Assembly (NCBI RefSeq): GCF_002311515.1
Contig: NZ_DCAO01000132.1
Span: forward strand, 21,509-85,508
DNA from: Thalassospira sp. UBA1131
GTDB taxonomy: Bacteria; Pseudomonadota; Alphaproteobacteria; Rhodospirillales; Thalassospiraceae
DNA: 64,000 bases
Direction: 5' to 3'
This document shows positions 43,907 to 53,074 of this stretch, one piece after another. The translations under genes were made by a program, and so were the position numbers. Under the pieces are notes generated by a model, which was not told the origin of the DNA, did no database searches, and saw nothing but the letters and a program-made list of their open reading frames with translations. Within the stretch, counting starts at the first letter, position 1, and every line of letters starts with the position of its first letter.

Positions 43907-44836
43907 TTATGAATGTTTAGCAGTTACCAATTTAGGAAGCTCCACAATCGCGCCCCTTTTTTGAATGACATGTCCTGCGACGTTCTGAGCAAGGGAAATG
44001 GCATCATCAAGGCTTTTGCCGGAGAATTTTGCGTAGATGAAACCGGCGTTAAATGAATCGCCTGCTCCAGTCGTGTCGATTGGTTTGATTTTTTGCGGTG
44101 CGAAACGTGTTTCAGCAGTTTCCAAAGCCCGATGTATGATTTCTGAATCAGCGTTCTTTACGACAACTTCCTCGCATCCCAGCGCAAGGTAACGGTGCGC
44201 GGTGTCAGAAGGCGAGGGATCACCAAACGCGTCCTGCTCATCTGAAAAGCTAGGCATGACGAGGTTTGATAGAGCGGCTGCACGCTCAACCGTCTCACAC
44301 ATCTCATTCTGTGTTTTCCAGAGCTTTGGGCGGAGGTTCGGGTCAAAAATAACCTGCTGGCCGTTTTTGCGGGCGTTTCCGATGAGGCGAAGGAAAGTTT
44401 CGCGGTCTTTTGGCGGAAGTATCGCAAGGGTTATTCCCGAGAAGTAAATCACATCCTGCTCGGTCATGACCTGCTGCAAAATATCAGGATCAGTAGCAAG
44501 CAGTCTTGCCGCCGAGTTTTCACGCCAATAAGAGAAACTCCTTTCGCCATCTTGCAAATGGATTGCATAGAGGCCGGGCTGACGGTTCGCGATCCTGACG
44601 ATGTGATCCACCGCAAATCCTGCACGTTGCAAGAATGCATGCATCTCGTCAGAAAGGCGATCTTGGCCAAGTGCTGTAAAATACTCGACGTCCCATGTTT
44701 CTTCGAACAATTGCCGGAGATACCAAGCAGTGTTCATGGTATCTCCGGCGAAACCCTGTTGCCAAAGGCCTGTTTCAGCAGGAGAAAGTTCGACCATGCA
44801 TTCGCCGATGCAAAGCACTTTGTTTGAGGTTTTCAT
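43907..44836 (-). CDS. kdgK: PfkB-family sugar kinase, 2-dehydro-3-deoxygluconokinase-like
   Basis: The protein has 309 residues. The PfkB signatures are present, including the closing DTTGAGDSFNAGF (254-266) with catalytic D260. The N-terminus VLCIGECMVELSPA and the middle YFSGITLAIL resemble KDG kinases. It would phosphorylate KDG to KDPG. It overlaps the IdnD-like gene by one base and ends the operon that contains dehydratase and dehydrogenases producing KDG. Confidence 0.85.
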   Translation of the reverse strand: MKTSNKVLCIGECMVELSPAETGLWQQGFAGDTMNTAWYLRQLFEETWDVEYFTALGQDRLSDEMHAFLQRAGFAVDHIVRIANRQPGLYAIHLQDGERSFSYWRENSAARLLATDPDILQQVMTEQDVIYFSGITLAILPPKDRETFLRLIGNARKNGQQVIFDPNLRPKLWKTQNEMCETVERAAALSNLVMPSFSDEQDAFGDPSPSDTAHRYLALGCEEVVVKNADSEIIHRALETAETRFAPQKIKPIDTTGAGDSFNAGFIYAKFSGKSLDDAISLAQNVAGHVIQKRGAIVELPKLVTAKHS

Positions 44837-45873
44837 CAGCTGAAATCCAATTGTACTTTCATGGATTGGCTGCGATCCGATGCAAGGTCAAAGGCCTTTT
44901 GCGCGTCCCGGAAGGGGAGCACCGAACTGATGATCGGCGAAACATCAATCACCTTGCGGTCAATCAGTTCTGCGGCCTGGGCAAATTCCGCATCAAAGCG
45001 GAAGCTTCCGATCATTCTGACTTCTTTGGTGACTGCAAGACTAAGCGGCAGTTCGCCGTTGCCGCCAAGCCCGACCGAGATGATCGTGCCACCTGGTTTT
45101 ACCACGTCGAAGGCCTTGGCAAGTGCCTGCGGACTGCCGGAGCACTCGAACACAACATCCTGAGTGCCCTTGTTCATGCCAAGCGTTTTAAAGTCATCGG
45201 CGTTCTGGGTGACATCAATGCAGCTATTTGCACCTGCCTGTTGGGCGATATCCAAGGCCGCCCGTGACAGGTCCGTCGCTGTAATCCAGTGCGCTCCGGA
45301 ATGGGCAGCGGCCAAAATGGTCAGGCAACCGATAGGGCCGCAGCCGGAAACGAGGACTTTTTTCCCCGACAGCGCCCCGGCCTGATGCACAGCATGCAAG
45401 CAGACGGCCAACGGTTCGCTGCAGGCGGCGTGTTCCATGTTGATGTCCGGGGACAGTTTGACCAACTGTTCTGCGGGCAGGTTGATCTGCTGGCGGAACA
45501 GGCCCTGTTGATGGGGAAAGCGCATTGCGCTGCCAAAGAAACGCATGTCCGTGCATTGATTGCGCATATTTGCGCGGCAATACTGGCATTCGTTGCAGGG
45601 CATGGAGGGGTTGACCGCGACCTTGTCATTTACAAAGAGGTCAGTGACGTTTTGGCCAATGGCAACGATCTTGCCAGCGACTTCATGCCCCAACGTCATG
45701 GGTTCGCGGATTTTAACCGTCCCAAAACCGCCATTATGGTAGTAATGCAGGTCCGAACCGCAAATGCCGCCCTTGTCAATCTGGACGGTGACCATGCCCG
45801 GTTGCGGTGCACCGGGCTGATCGATCGGGTCCACCCGCAGATCATGGGGTGAGTGTATGACAACAGAGTACAT
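44836..45873 (-). CDS. idnD: Zinc-dependent dehydrogenase, L-idonate 5-dehydrogenase-like
   Basis: The protein has 345 residues. Catalytic zinc residues C38, H63 and E64 and the four structural Cys (C93, C96, C99, C107) are visible; the NAD-binding motif is GCGPIGCL near residue 175. Its size and sequence resemble L-idonate 5-dehydrogenases. It would make 5-keto-D-gluconate. The adjacent IdnO-like SDR and the KdgK-like gene support this. Confidence 0.85.
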   Translation of the reverse strand: MYSVVIHSPHDLRVDPIDQPGAPQPGMVTVQIDKGGICGSDLHYYHNGGFGTVKIREPMTLGHEVAGKIVAIGQNVTDLFVNDKVAVNPSMPCNECQYCRANMRNQCTDMRFFGSAMRFPHQQGLFRQQINLPAEQLVKLSPDINMEHAACSEPLAVCLHAVHQAGALSGKKVLVSGCGPIGCLTILAAAHSGAHWITATDLSRAALDIAQQAGANSCIDVTQNADDFKTLGMNKGTQDVVFECSGSPQALAKAFDVVKPGGTIISVGLGGNGELPLSLAVTKEVRMIGSFRFDAEFAQAAELIDRKVIDVSPIISSVLPFRDAQKAFDLASDRSQSMKVQLDFS

Positions 45874-45884
45874 GTAAGATCACC

Positions 45885-46652
45885 CTAAAGAACAGAAATC
45901 ATGCCGCCATCGGCATAGATGATCTGACCGTTCACATAGTTCGACGCATCCGAGCAGAGATAAATCGCCGTGCCGATAAGTTCTTCGGGCTTGCCCCAGC
46001 GGCGTGCCGGCGTGCGTCCTTTGACCCATGCGTCGAATTCCGGGTTGGATGTGAGCGCCTCGTTCATGTCGGTCAGCATGTAGCCCGGCCCAATCGCATT
46101 CGCCTGAAGACCGTGTTCGGCCCATTCGGCCGCCATCGCCTTGGTCAGCATTTTGATGCCACCCTTGGCAACGGTGTAGGGGGCGACGGTTGCGCGTGCC
46201 AGTTCGCTTGTGAGGGATCCGATATTAACGATTTTGCCGTAACCGCGTTTGACCATACGTTTGGCGGCTTCGCGGCCAATCATGAAGGCCGATGTCAGGT
46301 TGGTATCAATCACGCGCTGCCAGTCGGCAGTGTCCAGTTCCAGCATGGGTTTGCGGAACTGGATACCAGCGTTATTGATCAGGATGTCGACCTGCACACC
46401 TGCGGCGTCCAAGCGGTCAAAAGCAGCCTTGATTGCGGCTTCGTCGGTTACGTCAAACAGAGACGTATCGACATTCATGCCCTTTGCCGACATTTCTTTT
46501 TGTGCCTGTGAAAGTCGGTCTGCATTGGTGCCATTAAGGATTACTGTGGCACCGGCTGCGGCCAAGCCTTCGGCAAAGGCGCGGCCAAGTCCACGTGAAG
46601 AGCCGGTTATGAGCGCCGTTTTTCCGGCGAGCGAGAAAAGTTCGAGAGACAT
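45885..46652 (-). CDS. idnO: SDR, gluconate 5-dehydrogenase-like
   Basis: The protein has 255 residues. TGSSRGLG (16-23) binds the nucleotide, NNAGIQ follows, and the catalytic Ser and Tyr/Lys are in NIGSLTSE and YTVAKGG. It would reduce 5-ketogluconate to gluconate. It lies 11 bp ahead of the IdnD-like gene and 24 bp after the dehydratase gene. Confidence 0.86.
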   Translation of the reverse strand: MSLELFSLAGKTALITGSSRGLGRAFAEGLAAAGATVILNGTNADRLSQAQKEMSAKGMNVDTSLFDVTDEAAIKAAFDRLDAAGVQVDILINNAGIQFRKPMLELDTADWQRVIDTNLTSAFMIGREAAKRMVKRGYGKIVNIGSLTSELARATVAPYTVAKGGIKMLTKAMAAEWAEHGLQANAIGPGYMLTDMNEALTSNPEFDAWVKGRTPARRWGKPEELIGTAIYLCSDASNYVNGQIIYADGGMISVL

Positions 46653-46676
46653 GGTTCCTCCAACGGGCTTTTATTT

Positions 46677-47876
46677 TCAGGCTTTGCTTTCGCGAACGGT
46701 CAGGTCGCTGCGATCAAAGAAGGATTTCAGCAGTTCGACACCAAGGCCGGGGCCTTCCATCGGATAGACGTAGCCGTTTTCGATTTTCGGAACGGCGGTC
46801 ACCAGTTCGTTATACCAGCCCTTATAGAAGGCGCGGACGCTTTCCTGAATAAGGGTGTTGGGCTGGCTAAACGACATGTGAATTGCGGCCGCAAAACCAA
46901 CCGGACCGATGCAGTCATGCGGGGCAAACGGGCGGTGCCATGTTTCCGCAAGAGCGGCGATTTTTTTGCCTTCGGTAAGGCCGCCGGTCCAGCACAGGTC
47001 AACCATGACAACATGGGTTGCATCACGATCAAGCATATCCTTATAGGGCCAGCGTGATCCCAGTGTTTCACTGGCACAGGTCCAGACATCGGTCGATGAC
47101 GCGAATTCTGCCAAGGCCTGCGGGGAGTTCATCCGGATCGGGTCTTCGTACCAGGTCGGGCTGAACTGTTCGAGTTCGCGGGCAATTTTTTTGGCGGTCG
47201 GCAGGTTCCACTGAGAATGGAACTCGACCATGATTTCCATCTTGTCGCCGACAGCCTTGCGGATTTCTTCGAAAGGATGGATCGCCTTTTTCATCTGTTC
47301 GGCGGTGATGTACTGCCCACGTGTTTCGGCAGCCATCGGGTCAAACGGCCAGATTTTCATTGCCGTGATGCCGGATTCCAGAAGGTTTTCGGCCAGTTGG
47401 GCCGGGCGGTTCATGAAACCGTCGAGATCCTCATAGGGGCCTTCCGGCTCGCCGAGGTTCCAGTTAGAGACAGGCTTGATGTTGTTGGTGCGGACATAGC
47501 GATATCCAGCACAGGTGTTGTAAACCCGGATTTTATCCCAGCACAAACCACCCAGCATTTGGTGGACAGGCTGTTCGCATACTTTGCCAAAGATGTCCCA
47601 AAGCGCAATATCGATGGCAGAGGCGGCACGATATTCCGCCCCCGTCGATGATTGTGCCATCGGCAAATTGACCATTTCCTTGTGCAGGGCTTCGATATGA
47701 AGCGGGTTCTGCCCGATCAGGCGCCCGGCCAGCGTTTCGTGAATGTGGGCTTCGACCGCACCCGCACCATAGAAGGTTTCGCCAAGGCCAGTGATCCCGG
47801 CGTCTGTTTCGACATGGACCCAAAGTACATTGGCAAATTCGTCCACGCGGTAGGTTTTGATAGCTGTGATCTTCAT
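46677..47876 (-). CDS. Enolase-superfamily sugar-acid dehydratase
   Basis: The protein has 399 residues. The capping domain (1-125) and barrel are complete. Predicted metal ligands are E218, E244 (WYEDP) and E270 (ASE); K174 and H320 (APHDCIGPVG) are plausible acid/base residues. Members of this mandelate-racemase group dehydrate sugar acids such as gluconate, galactonate or mannonate. With KdgK, IdnD and IdnO-like neighbours, gluconate to KDG is the simplest reading, but this is inferred from context. Confidence 0.86.
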   Translation of the reverse strand: MKITAIKTYRVDEFANVLWVHVETDAGITGLGETFYGAGAVEAHIHETLAGRLIGQNPLHIEALHKEMVNLPMAQSSTGAEYRAASAIDIALWDIFGKVCEQPVHQMLGGLCWDKIRVYNTCAGYRYVRTNNIKPVSNWNLGEPEGPYEDLDGFMNRPAQLAENLLESGITAMKIWPFDPMAAETRGQYITAEQMKKAIHPFEEIRKAVGDKMEIMVEFHSQWNLPTAKKIARELEQFSPTWYEDPIRMNSPQALAEFASSTDVWTCASETLGSRWPYKDMLDRDATHVVMVDLCWTGGLTEGKKIAALAETWHRPFAPHDCIGPVGFAAAIHMSFSQPNTLIQESVRAFYKGWYNELVTAVPKIENGYVYPMEGPGLGVELLKSFFDRSDLTVRESKA

Positions 47877-47895
47877 TTTCTTATCCGAATTCAGA

Positions 47896-49200
47896 TTAAT
47901 TGAGTATTTCCGGGAGCCATAGCGCGATGGACGGGAATGTCAGCATCAACGCCAGGAAGGCGATCTGAATGAGCATGAAAGGCCAAAGAGATGCGAAAAT
48001 CGTCTGAAGGGTGATTTCCGGCGGAGCGACGCTTTTTAGATAGAAAGCGGCCGGGCCAAATGGCGGTGACAGGAAAGCCACCTGCATGGTCAGTGAGAAC
48101 AGAACCCCGAACCATACCGGGTCATAGCCGAGCTGGGTGACGATTGGCACAAAGATCGGAATGGTCAAAAGCAGGATGCCAATCCAGTCCATAAACAACC
48201 CGAGGACGATGAAGATCGCCATCATCAGCATGATTGTAACAACAGGCGCAATATCCAGACCGGTGATCATGCCAGTGACAAAGCGCTGTCCACCTGACAG
48301 GTTGTAAATGGCAATCAGTGATGCCGCCCCAAACGTGACCCAAAGGATAATCCCGCAAGATTGCAGAGTACGTGTCAGGGCCTGCCAAAGCATTGTGATG
48401 TTCAGTTCAGAGCGCAGGGCAATGATCAGAATGGACATGCCGACCGCAATGCCTGCGGCTTCGGTAATTGACGTTACCCCACCGTAAATGCAGCCGAATA
48501 CGATACCGATCAGGACAAGTAACGGCAGGATGCCGCGCAAAAAGTCCTGTTTTGTAAACGGTTCGGTTCTTTCCGGTGCTTTTGGGGTCAGCGCCGGGTT
48601 GAGTGTGCAGCGGATGTAGATATAGGCAAAGTACGCAAAGGCAAGTGCGAAGCCCGGTACGAAGGATGCCAAGAAGAGTTTTTGAACCGAAACGTCAGCG
48701 GTCAGTCCATAAATAATCAGGACAATTGACGGCGGAACCATGGTGCCCAGTGACCCGCCGGCGCAGATGATCCCGATAGAAAGTTTCCGATCATATTTCA
48801 GGCGCATCATCTGTGGCAGGGCAATCAGACCCAGCAGAACGATTTCGCCGCCAATGATGCCGCTGATCGCGGCCATGAAAACGGAAATGATCAGGGTCAC
48901 GGTCGCAACGCCGCCCTTTAAATGCCCGAAAATCTTGAACAGGGCATCATAAAGATCCTGGGCGAGCCGGGACCGTTCAAGCAATGTTGCCATCAGTATG
49001 AAAAGCGGCACAGACAGCAGTGAGTATTCGGTCGCAAGTCCGTAAACTGTTTTATGTGCAAGTGCTATAACCGCCGGGCCAAATTTCAGATAGCTGACAA
49101 GAACGGCCAGTGAGCCCGCAGCAAAAGCCAGCGGAACACCCAGCGCCATTAGGGCAAAGACACCGCCGACGAGGATAATTGATATAAGTTCAATCGACAC
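47896..49200 (-). CDS. TRAP transporter large permease (DctM family)
   Basis: The protein has 434 residues from a GTG at 49200, preceded by GGAGGACAACC. It overlaps the end of the DctQ gene by 11 bases. About 12 hydrophobic segments and the block CAGGSLGTMVPPSIVLIIYG are typical of DctM. It forms the membrane channel for the sugar-acid cluster. Confidence 0.93.
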   Translation of the reverse strand: MSIELISIILVGGVFALMALGVPLAFAAGSLAVLVSYLKFGPAVIALAHKTVYGLATEYSLLSVPLFILMATLLERSRLAQDLYDALFKIFGHLKGGVATVTLIISVFMAAISGIIGGEIVLLGLIALPQMMRLKYDRKLSIGIICAGGSLGTMVPPSIVLIIYGLTADVSVQKLFLASFVPGFALAFAYFAYIYIRCTLNPALTPKAPERTEPFTKQDFLRGILPLLVLIGIVFGCIYGGVTSITEAAGIAVGMSILIIALRSELNITMLWQALTRTLQSCGIILWVTFGAASLIAIYNLSGGQRFVTGMITGLDIAPVVTIMLMMAIFIVLGLFMDWIGILLLTIPIFVPIVTQLGYDPVWFGVLFSLTMQVAFLSPPFGPAAFYLKSVAPPEITLQTIFASLWPFMLIQIAFLALMLTFPSIALWLPEILN

Positions 49201-49717
49201 GGTTGTCCTCCGTGACTGATTCTGCGGTGTCGGCTGGAGTGCCAAGGAATCTTTTGACGCAGTTGATGACCGCGTAAAGCGCCATCAATCCGGTTGTCAG
49301 AACAATAAGGGGCTTCACCGTTGCCGGGATCGGCGGGTTCCATGCGGTACCAAACGGTTCCCAATTCATCAGAGATTGCCACGAACTGGGCGCACCGAAC
49401 CACGCAATGCCAAGGCAAAATGTCAGGCAGCAAGCCAGCGTGATGAGATCGAATATGCGCTGAAGCCATGCGGGGCACGCGTCATAAAGGACTGTAATTC
49501 TGAGATGCTGGTCTCTTTGCATGGCATAGAGACCAGCGGCCAGAAACAGGATTGCCGATAGCCACAAAGCCAGTTCATTGGCCCAGATTGTCGGAGTTTT
49601 GAAAATGTAGCGTGCGATGACTTCGTAAAAAGTCACCCCGACAATAATCAATAGAAGTAGGGAAAATAGTGCGACGATGAATTGAAAGCTGCGCACGCGT
49701 TTCGGGGTTGCCTGCAT
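49190..49717 (-). CDS. TRAP transporter small permease (DctQ family)
   Basis: This encodes 175 residues with four hydrophobic helices. The block TIWANELALWLSAILFLAAG and the loop MQRDQHLRITVLYD match DctQ. It lies between the solute-binding protein and DctM genes. Confidence 0.9.
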   Translation of the reverse strand: MQATPKRVRSFQFIVALFSLLLLIIVGVTFYEVIARYIFKTPTIWANELALWLSAILFLAAGLYAMQRDQHLRITVLYDACPAWLQRIFDLITLACCLTFCLGIAWFGAPSSWQSLMNWEPFGTAWNPPIPATVKPLIVLTTGLMALYAVINCVKRFLGTPADTAESVTEDNRVD

Positions 49718-49780
49718 CGCGGACCTCCAGAAAAGCCCTCGGGGGATATCCCCCGAGGATCAAAATGATGGACTTGCTGG

Positions 49781-50806
49781 TTAGTCGAGGATGCCGTTTT
49801 TCTTCATATACGCGATATGTGCGTCATAAGCCGCTTTGGCTTCTGGGCTGCGCGTTGCCCAGTCGGCCCAAACCTCCTGGGCTGCTTTGCGGAATGCCTG
49901 GCGGTCTGCGTCGCTCCAATCTTCCAGGGTGATGCCAGCCTCGGTCAGCTCTTTGGCAGCTTCTTTGTCAAGCTTGGTTGATTCGGCAATGACTTCCGGG
50001 GCAATGGTTGCAATCGCGTTTTCCATGGCCGTTTGCTGTGACTCGTTCAACGCGTTCCATTTTTCCAGGTTAATGGCGATATGTTCGATCGGCATGGAAT
50101 GGAAGCCAGGATAGGTCGCATATTTTGCGATATCATACAGGCCAAGTTTCTTGTTCACAGCAAGCGTGGATGCATCTGCGCCGGAAACAGTGCCCGTCGA
50201 CATGGCGGTAAATACCTCGCCAAACGGCATGACAACCGGGCCTGCACCAAGTTTCTGGAAAATTTCAGACTCCATGCCAGGGGGCGAACGGAATTTCCAA
50301 CCCTTGAGGTCTTCAATACCCGCCAGCGGCGTGGTTGAGCTCAGCGATTCCGGGGTTGCGATGAACACCCCGACAAGATGCATGTTGAATTTGTGATAAA
50401 GCTCGTTGGCAAGATCAAGGCCGCCATCCTCGTACCAGCCAAGAAGCTGCTCCGGGGTGCTATATCCGCCCATGATGTCGCCATAGAACTGGAAGGCCGG
50501 GTTCTTGCCCGTGATATAGCCAGCACCCGTTGCGTCACCATCGATGATACCCATGCTGGATGCTTCGAAGGCCTCGTTCGAGTTGACGACCGACGAGCTG
50601 GTGTGCATTTCGACCTGCACCGTGCCATCGGAATATTCTTTTACAAGGTCAGCAAATCGCAGCAAAGCTTTGCCCTGCAGCGAGGAGGCGTTGTGGTGTG
50701 TCTGGAATTGCAGCGGGGTCGGGTCGGACGCGAGTGCCTGTGATGCCGTGAAAGCCAGAAAGCCGGTGGTGGCCAAGGCGGTCAGTGTTTTTGTTAGTTT
50801 TTTCAT
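49781..50806 (-). CDS. TRAP transporter solute-binding protein (DctP family)
   Basis: The protein has 341 residues from the ATG at 50806 (AAGGGAGGAACC upstream). The signal peptide runs to about ALASD. The DctP block IEDLKGWKFRSPPGMESEIF carries the expected carboxylate-binding Arg. The adjacent dehydratase and dehydrogenases indicate a sugar acid as ligand. It is divergent from the GntR gene. Confidence 0.92.
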   Translation of the reverse strand: MKKLTKTLTALATTGFLAFTASQALASDPTPLQFQTHHNASSLQGKALLRFADLVKEYSDGTVQVEMHTSSSVVNSNEAFEASSMGIIDGDATGAGYITGKNPAFQFYGDIMGGYSTPEQLLGWYEDGGLDLANELYHKFNMHLVGVFIATPESLSSTTPLAGIEDLKGWKFRSPPGMESEIFQKLGAGPVVMPFGEVFTAMSTGTVSGADASTLAVNKKLGLYDIAKYATYPGFHSMPIEHIAINLEKWNALNESQQTAMENAIATIAPEVIAESTKLDKEAAKELTEAGITLEDWSDADRQAFRKAAQEVWADWATRSPEAKAAYDAHIAYMKKNGILD

Positions 50807-50977
50807 GTCGTTGGTTCCTCCCTTATGTGACATGTCGTGATATTTCACGAAACATCAGTAACATGCAATGCGCGATAACTTCAATAGTTTTGCTTTCTCG
50901 TGTGTGGGAAAATGTGTATATGATATTGAATAAAAACAAATATATTGTGACTTTTTATAAAATTACAGAGACAAAGA

Positions 50978-51739
50978 ATGGCATCAAAACAAAAACATAA
51001 GGTCATTTCGGGTATTCCTTCCGAACCGGGTAAAGCAGGCTCCGGCAGTGGAAGAAACCTGAACGAGGTAGCCTATAACAAGCTTGAAGAGCTTATTGTT
51101 ACGTGTGAGTTGAAGCCTGGCAGTTATCTGCGAATACAGGATTTGCAAACTGCAACCGGCATCAGTCGCACGCCAGTCCATCAGGCGGTAACACGCTTGG
51201 CCGCGGATACGCTGATGATCATTCAGCCGCGTCAAGGTATTCAGATTGCGCCGATTGATCTTACGCGTACACATTTGCTGCTGCGGCTGCGCCGCGATAT
51301 GGAAAGGTTTGTTGTGTCCCTGGCGAGCGCGCGTGCCAGTACATCGCACAGAAGTCAGATGCGCCATCTAATCGGTCTTTTGTCAAAGCATCGAGACGAG
51401 ATGACGATTGTCGAGTTCAACGAATTTGATCGCCGGATTGATCAAATGATGCTGGCAGCCTGCGGCGAGCCGTTTCTTGAATATACGCTGCGCCCTTTGC
51501 ACACGATTTTCCGCCGTCTGGGATGGATTTATCATACACAGACGGATGATGGGGTGTCCCTTGACGTGACCATCGACAGCCATCTGGATGTGCTGAATGC
51601 GGTTGTGGAGGGGAAAAAGGACGAGGCATTGGTTGCGTCGGACAAGCTGATTGATTTTGTGGATGCGATGTTTCCGGTGCTTGAAAGCAGTATCGCACCG
51701 AGCATTTTTGACGTGACTCAGGACTTCGATCCATTTTGA
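50978..51739 (+). CDS. GntR-family transcriptional regulator (FCD type)
   Basis: The protein has 253 residues. The winged helix is AYNKLEELIVTCELKPGSYL then LQTATGISRTPVHQAVTRLA; the FCD effector domain follows with EFNEFDRRIDQMMLAACGEP. It is divergent from the TRAP gene at 50806 and upstream of the hydroxyacid-dehydrogenase gene. It probably represses both and is relieved by a sugar acid or derivative. It differs from the truncated GntR relic at 14253-14573. Confidence 0.92.
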   Translation: MASKQKHKVISGIPSEPGKAGSGSGRNLNEVAYNKLEELIVTCELKPGSYLRIQDLQTATGISRTPVHQAVTRLAADTLMIIQPRQGIQIAPIDLTRTHLLLRLRRDMERFVVSLASARASTSHRSQMRHLIGLLSKHRDEMTIVEFNEFDRRIDQMMLAACGEPFLEYTLRPLHTIFRRLGWIYHTQTDDGVSLDVTIDSHLDVLNAVVEGKKDEALVASDKLIDFVDAMFPVLESSIAPSIFDVTQDFDPF

Positions 51740-51763
51740 TTTAGAGGTTTGACCTCCGTTGTG

Positions 51764-51797
51764 ATTTTACAGTTTTTCTATTGAAATTTTGTAAAAT
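51764..51797. promoter_or_regulatory. ATTTTACA / TGTAAAAT inverted pair before the hydroxyacid-dehydrogenase gene
   Basis: ATTTTACA (51764-51771) and TGTAAAAT (51790-51797) are exact inverted copies with an 18-nt gap, 51 bp before the start at 51848. The location fits a GntR-type site, but no matching copy was found before the TRAP genes. Confidence 0.35.
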
Positions 51798-51847
51798 ATC
51801 AGAAAATATCAAAGTGCAAAAATAATAACCACATGTGGGAGGATTTC

Positions 51848-52819
51848 GTGAAGGTCGTGTTCCATGGGGCGAATGCCTCGACTTTTCATCCCGGTTTTGC
51901 CGAATTACTTGATGAGGCCCATGAGCTTGTTCTGCTGCCCGATCATCTGGGCAGTGATGCTGATTGGCAAGACTATGCCAGTGCAGATGTCATCATTGGT
52001 ATCAAGTTCGACGAGACTTTTCCGACGCCACGCAGCCTGAAACTGTACCAAGTGCCGGGGGCTGGTTACGATGGCATCCGTGTTCCGGAGCTGCCGGTTG
52101 AAGCCGATCTTTGCAATTGCTTTGGGCATGAAATTGCGATTGCGGAATACGCCATGTGTGCGCTGCTGTCACGTCATGTCCCGCTTGCCGATGCCGACGC
52201 GCGTTTGCGCAAAGGGGACTGGAAGTATTGGGCCGGTGGGCCATCTGGCATGAGAACCGAGCTTGGGAGTACCACAATCGGTATTCTTGGGTACGGGCAC
52301 ATCGGCAAAGCGATCGCCCAACGCGCCAAAGCCTTTGGTATGGGGGTTCAAGTCGCCAACCGTTCCATGCCGGAAGACCAAGGCCAGGTTGATGCTTTCT
52401 ATGAAATTGACAATTTCAAGGAAATGCTGGCGAACGTGGATGTTGTCGTGAATACACTGCCGCTGGCGGAAAACACAACTGGCCTTGTTGATGGCAAGGC
52501 GTTTGCCAGCATGAAGCCGAATGCGGTTCTCATGAATGTCGGCCGTGGTGGCGTGGTTGAAGAAGAGGCCCTTTTTAAGGCGCTTAAAGACGGCCTGATC
52601 GAACATGCATTCATTGATACATGGTACCAATATCCAACGGCACCTGATGTGGAGACATTCCCCTCGCGCTTACCATTCCACGAGCTCAGCAATGTCACTA
52701 TGACGCCCCACATGTCTGGCTGGACGCATGGAACGATTGAGCGGCGCAAACAAACAATGGCTGAAAACATCAATCTGATTGGTCATGGGAAAGAACCAAA
52801 CAATCGCATAAAGCGATAG
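51848..52819 (+). CDS. D-2-hydroxyacid dehydrogenase (D-isomer specific) with atypical catalytic segment
   Basis: The protein has 323 residues from a GTG at 51848 preceded by GGGAGG; an ATG at 51833 would add five. The nucleotide motif GYGHIG is at 148-153, R233 is in NVGRGGVV, and H288 in TPHMSGWT. The usual acidic EP segment is replaced by DTWYQYP (257-263), which lacks the expected Glu. It may interconvert a 2-oxo and 2-hydroxy acid in the sugar-acid pathway. I recall a subfamily with DTWYQYP, so the change may be natural. Confidence 0.85.
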   Translation: MKVVFHGANASTFHPGFAELLDEAHELVLLPDHLGSDADWQDYASADVIIGIKFDETFPTPRSLKLYQVPGAGYDGIRVPELPVEADLCNCFGHEIAIAEYAMCALLSRHVPLADADARLRKGDWKYWAGGPSGMRTELGSTTIGILGYGHIGKAIAQRAKAFGMGVQVANRSMPEDQGQVDAFYEIDNFKEMLANVDVVVNTLPLAENTTGLVDGKAFASMKPNAVLMNVGRGGVVEEEALFKALKDGLIEHAFIDTWYQYPTAPDVETFPSRLPFHELSNVTMTPHMSGWTHGTIERRKQTMAENINLIGHGKEPNNRIKR

Positions 52820-52877
52820 GTCTCCTGTGACTTCGTCTCCCACCGACCAGATTACTCCCTTGAGTTGTCTGGTTATC

Positions 52878-52912
52878 CCCCCGGGGCAGAAGCCGCCCTT
52901 TTGCTCCGGGGG
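52878..52912. terminator. Bidirectional hairpin between convergent genes
   Basis: CCCCCGGGGCA (52878-52888) pairs with TGCTCCGGGGG (52902-52912), an 11-bp stem with one wobble and a 13-nt loop. It lies between the hydroxyacid-dehydrogenase and xylulokinase genes. T-rich sequence follows on the + strand only loosely. Confidence 0.55.
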
Positions 52913-53074
52913 ACTTTGCATCCTTTTCTGGTAGATATGAGCAGCGTTGTCCTGTTAAGCATTACTTCCTTGTGCGGCACCTTGTTCGGAATTGCGAAAG
53001 CGTATCTGATCGTGGCGCGATCGTCGCTATATGCTGGCAACAATTGCCAACAGATGCATCGACCGTGACGGTGA

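Noticed and set aside
43702..43920. 72-codon frame in the interval before the kinase gene
   Set aside because: It lacks a ribosome site and family similarity and overlaps the end of the kinase gene on the other strand.
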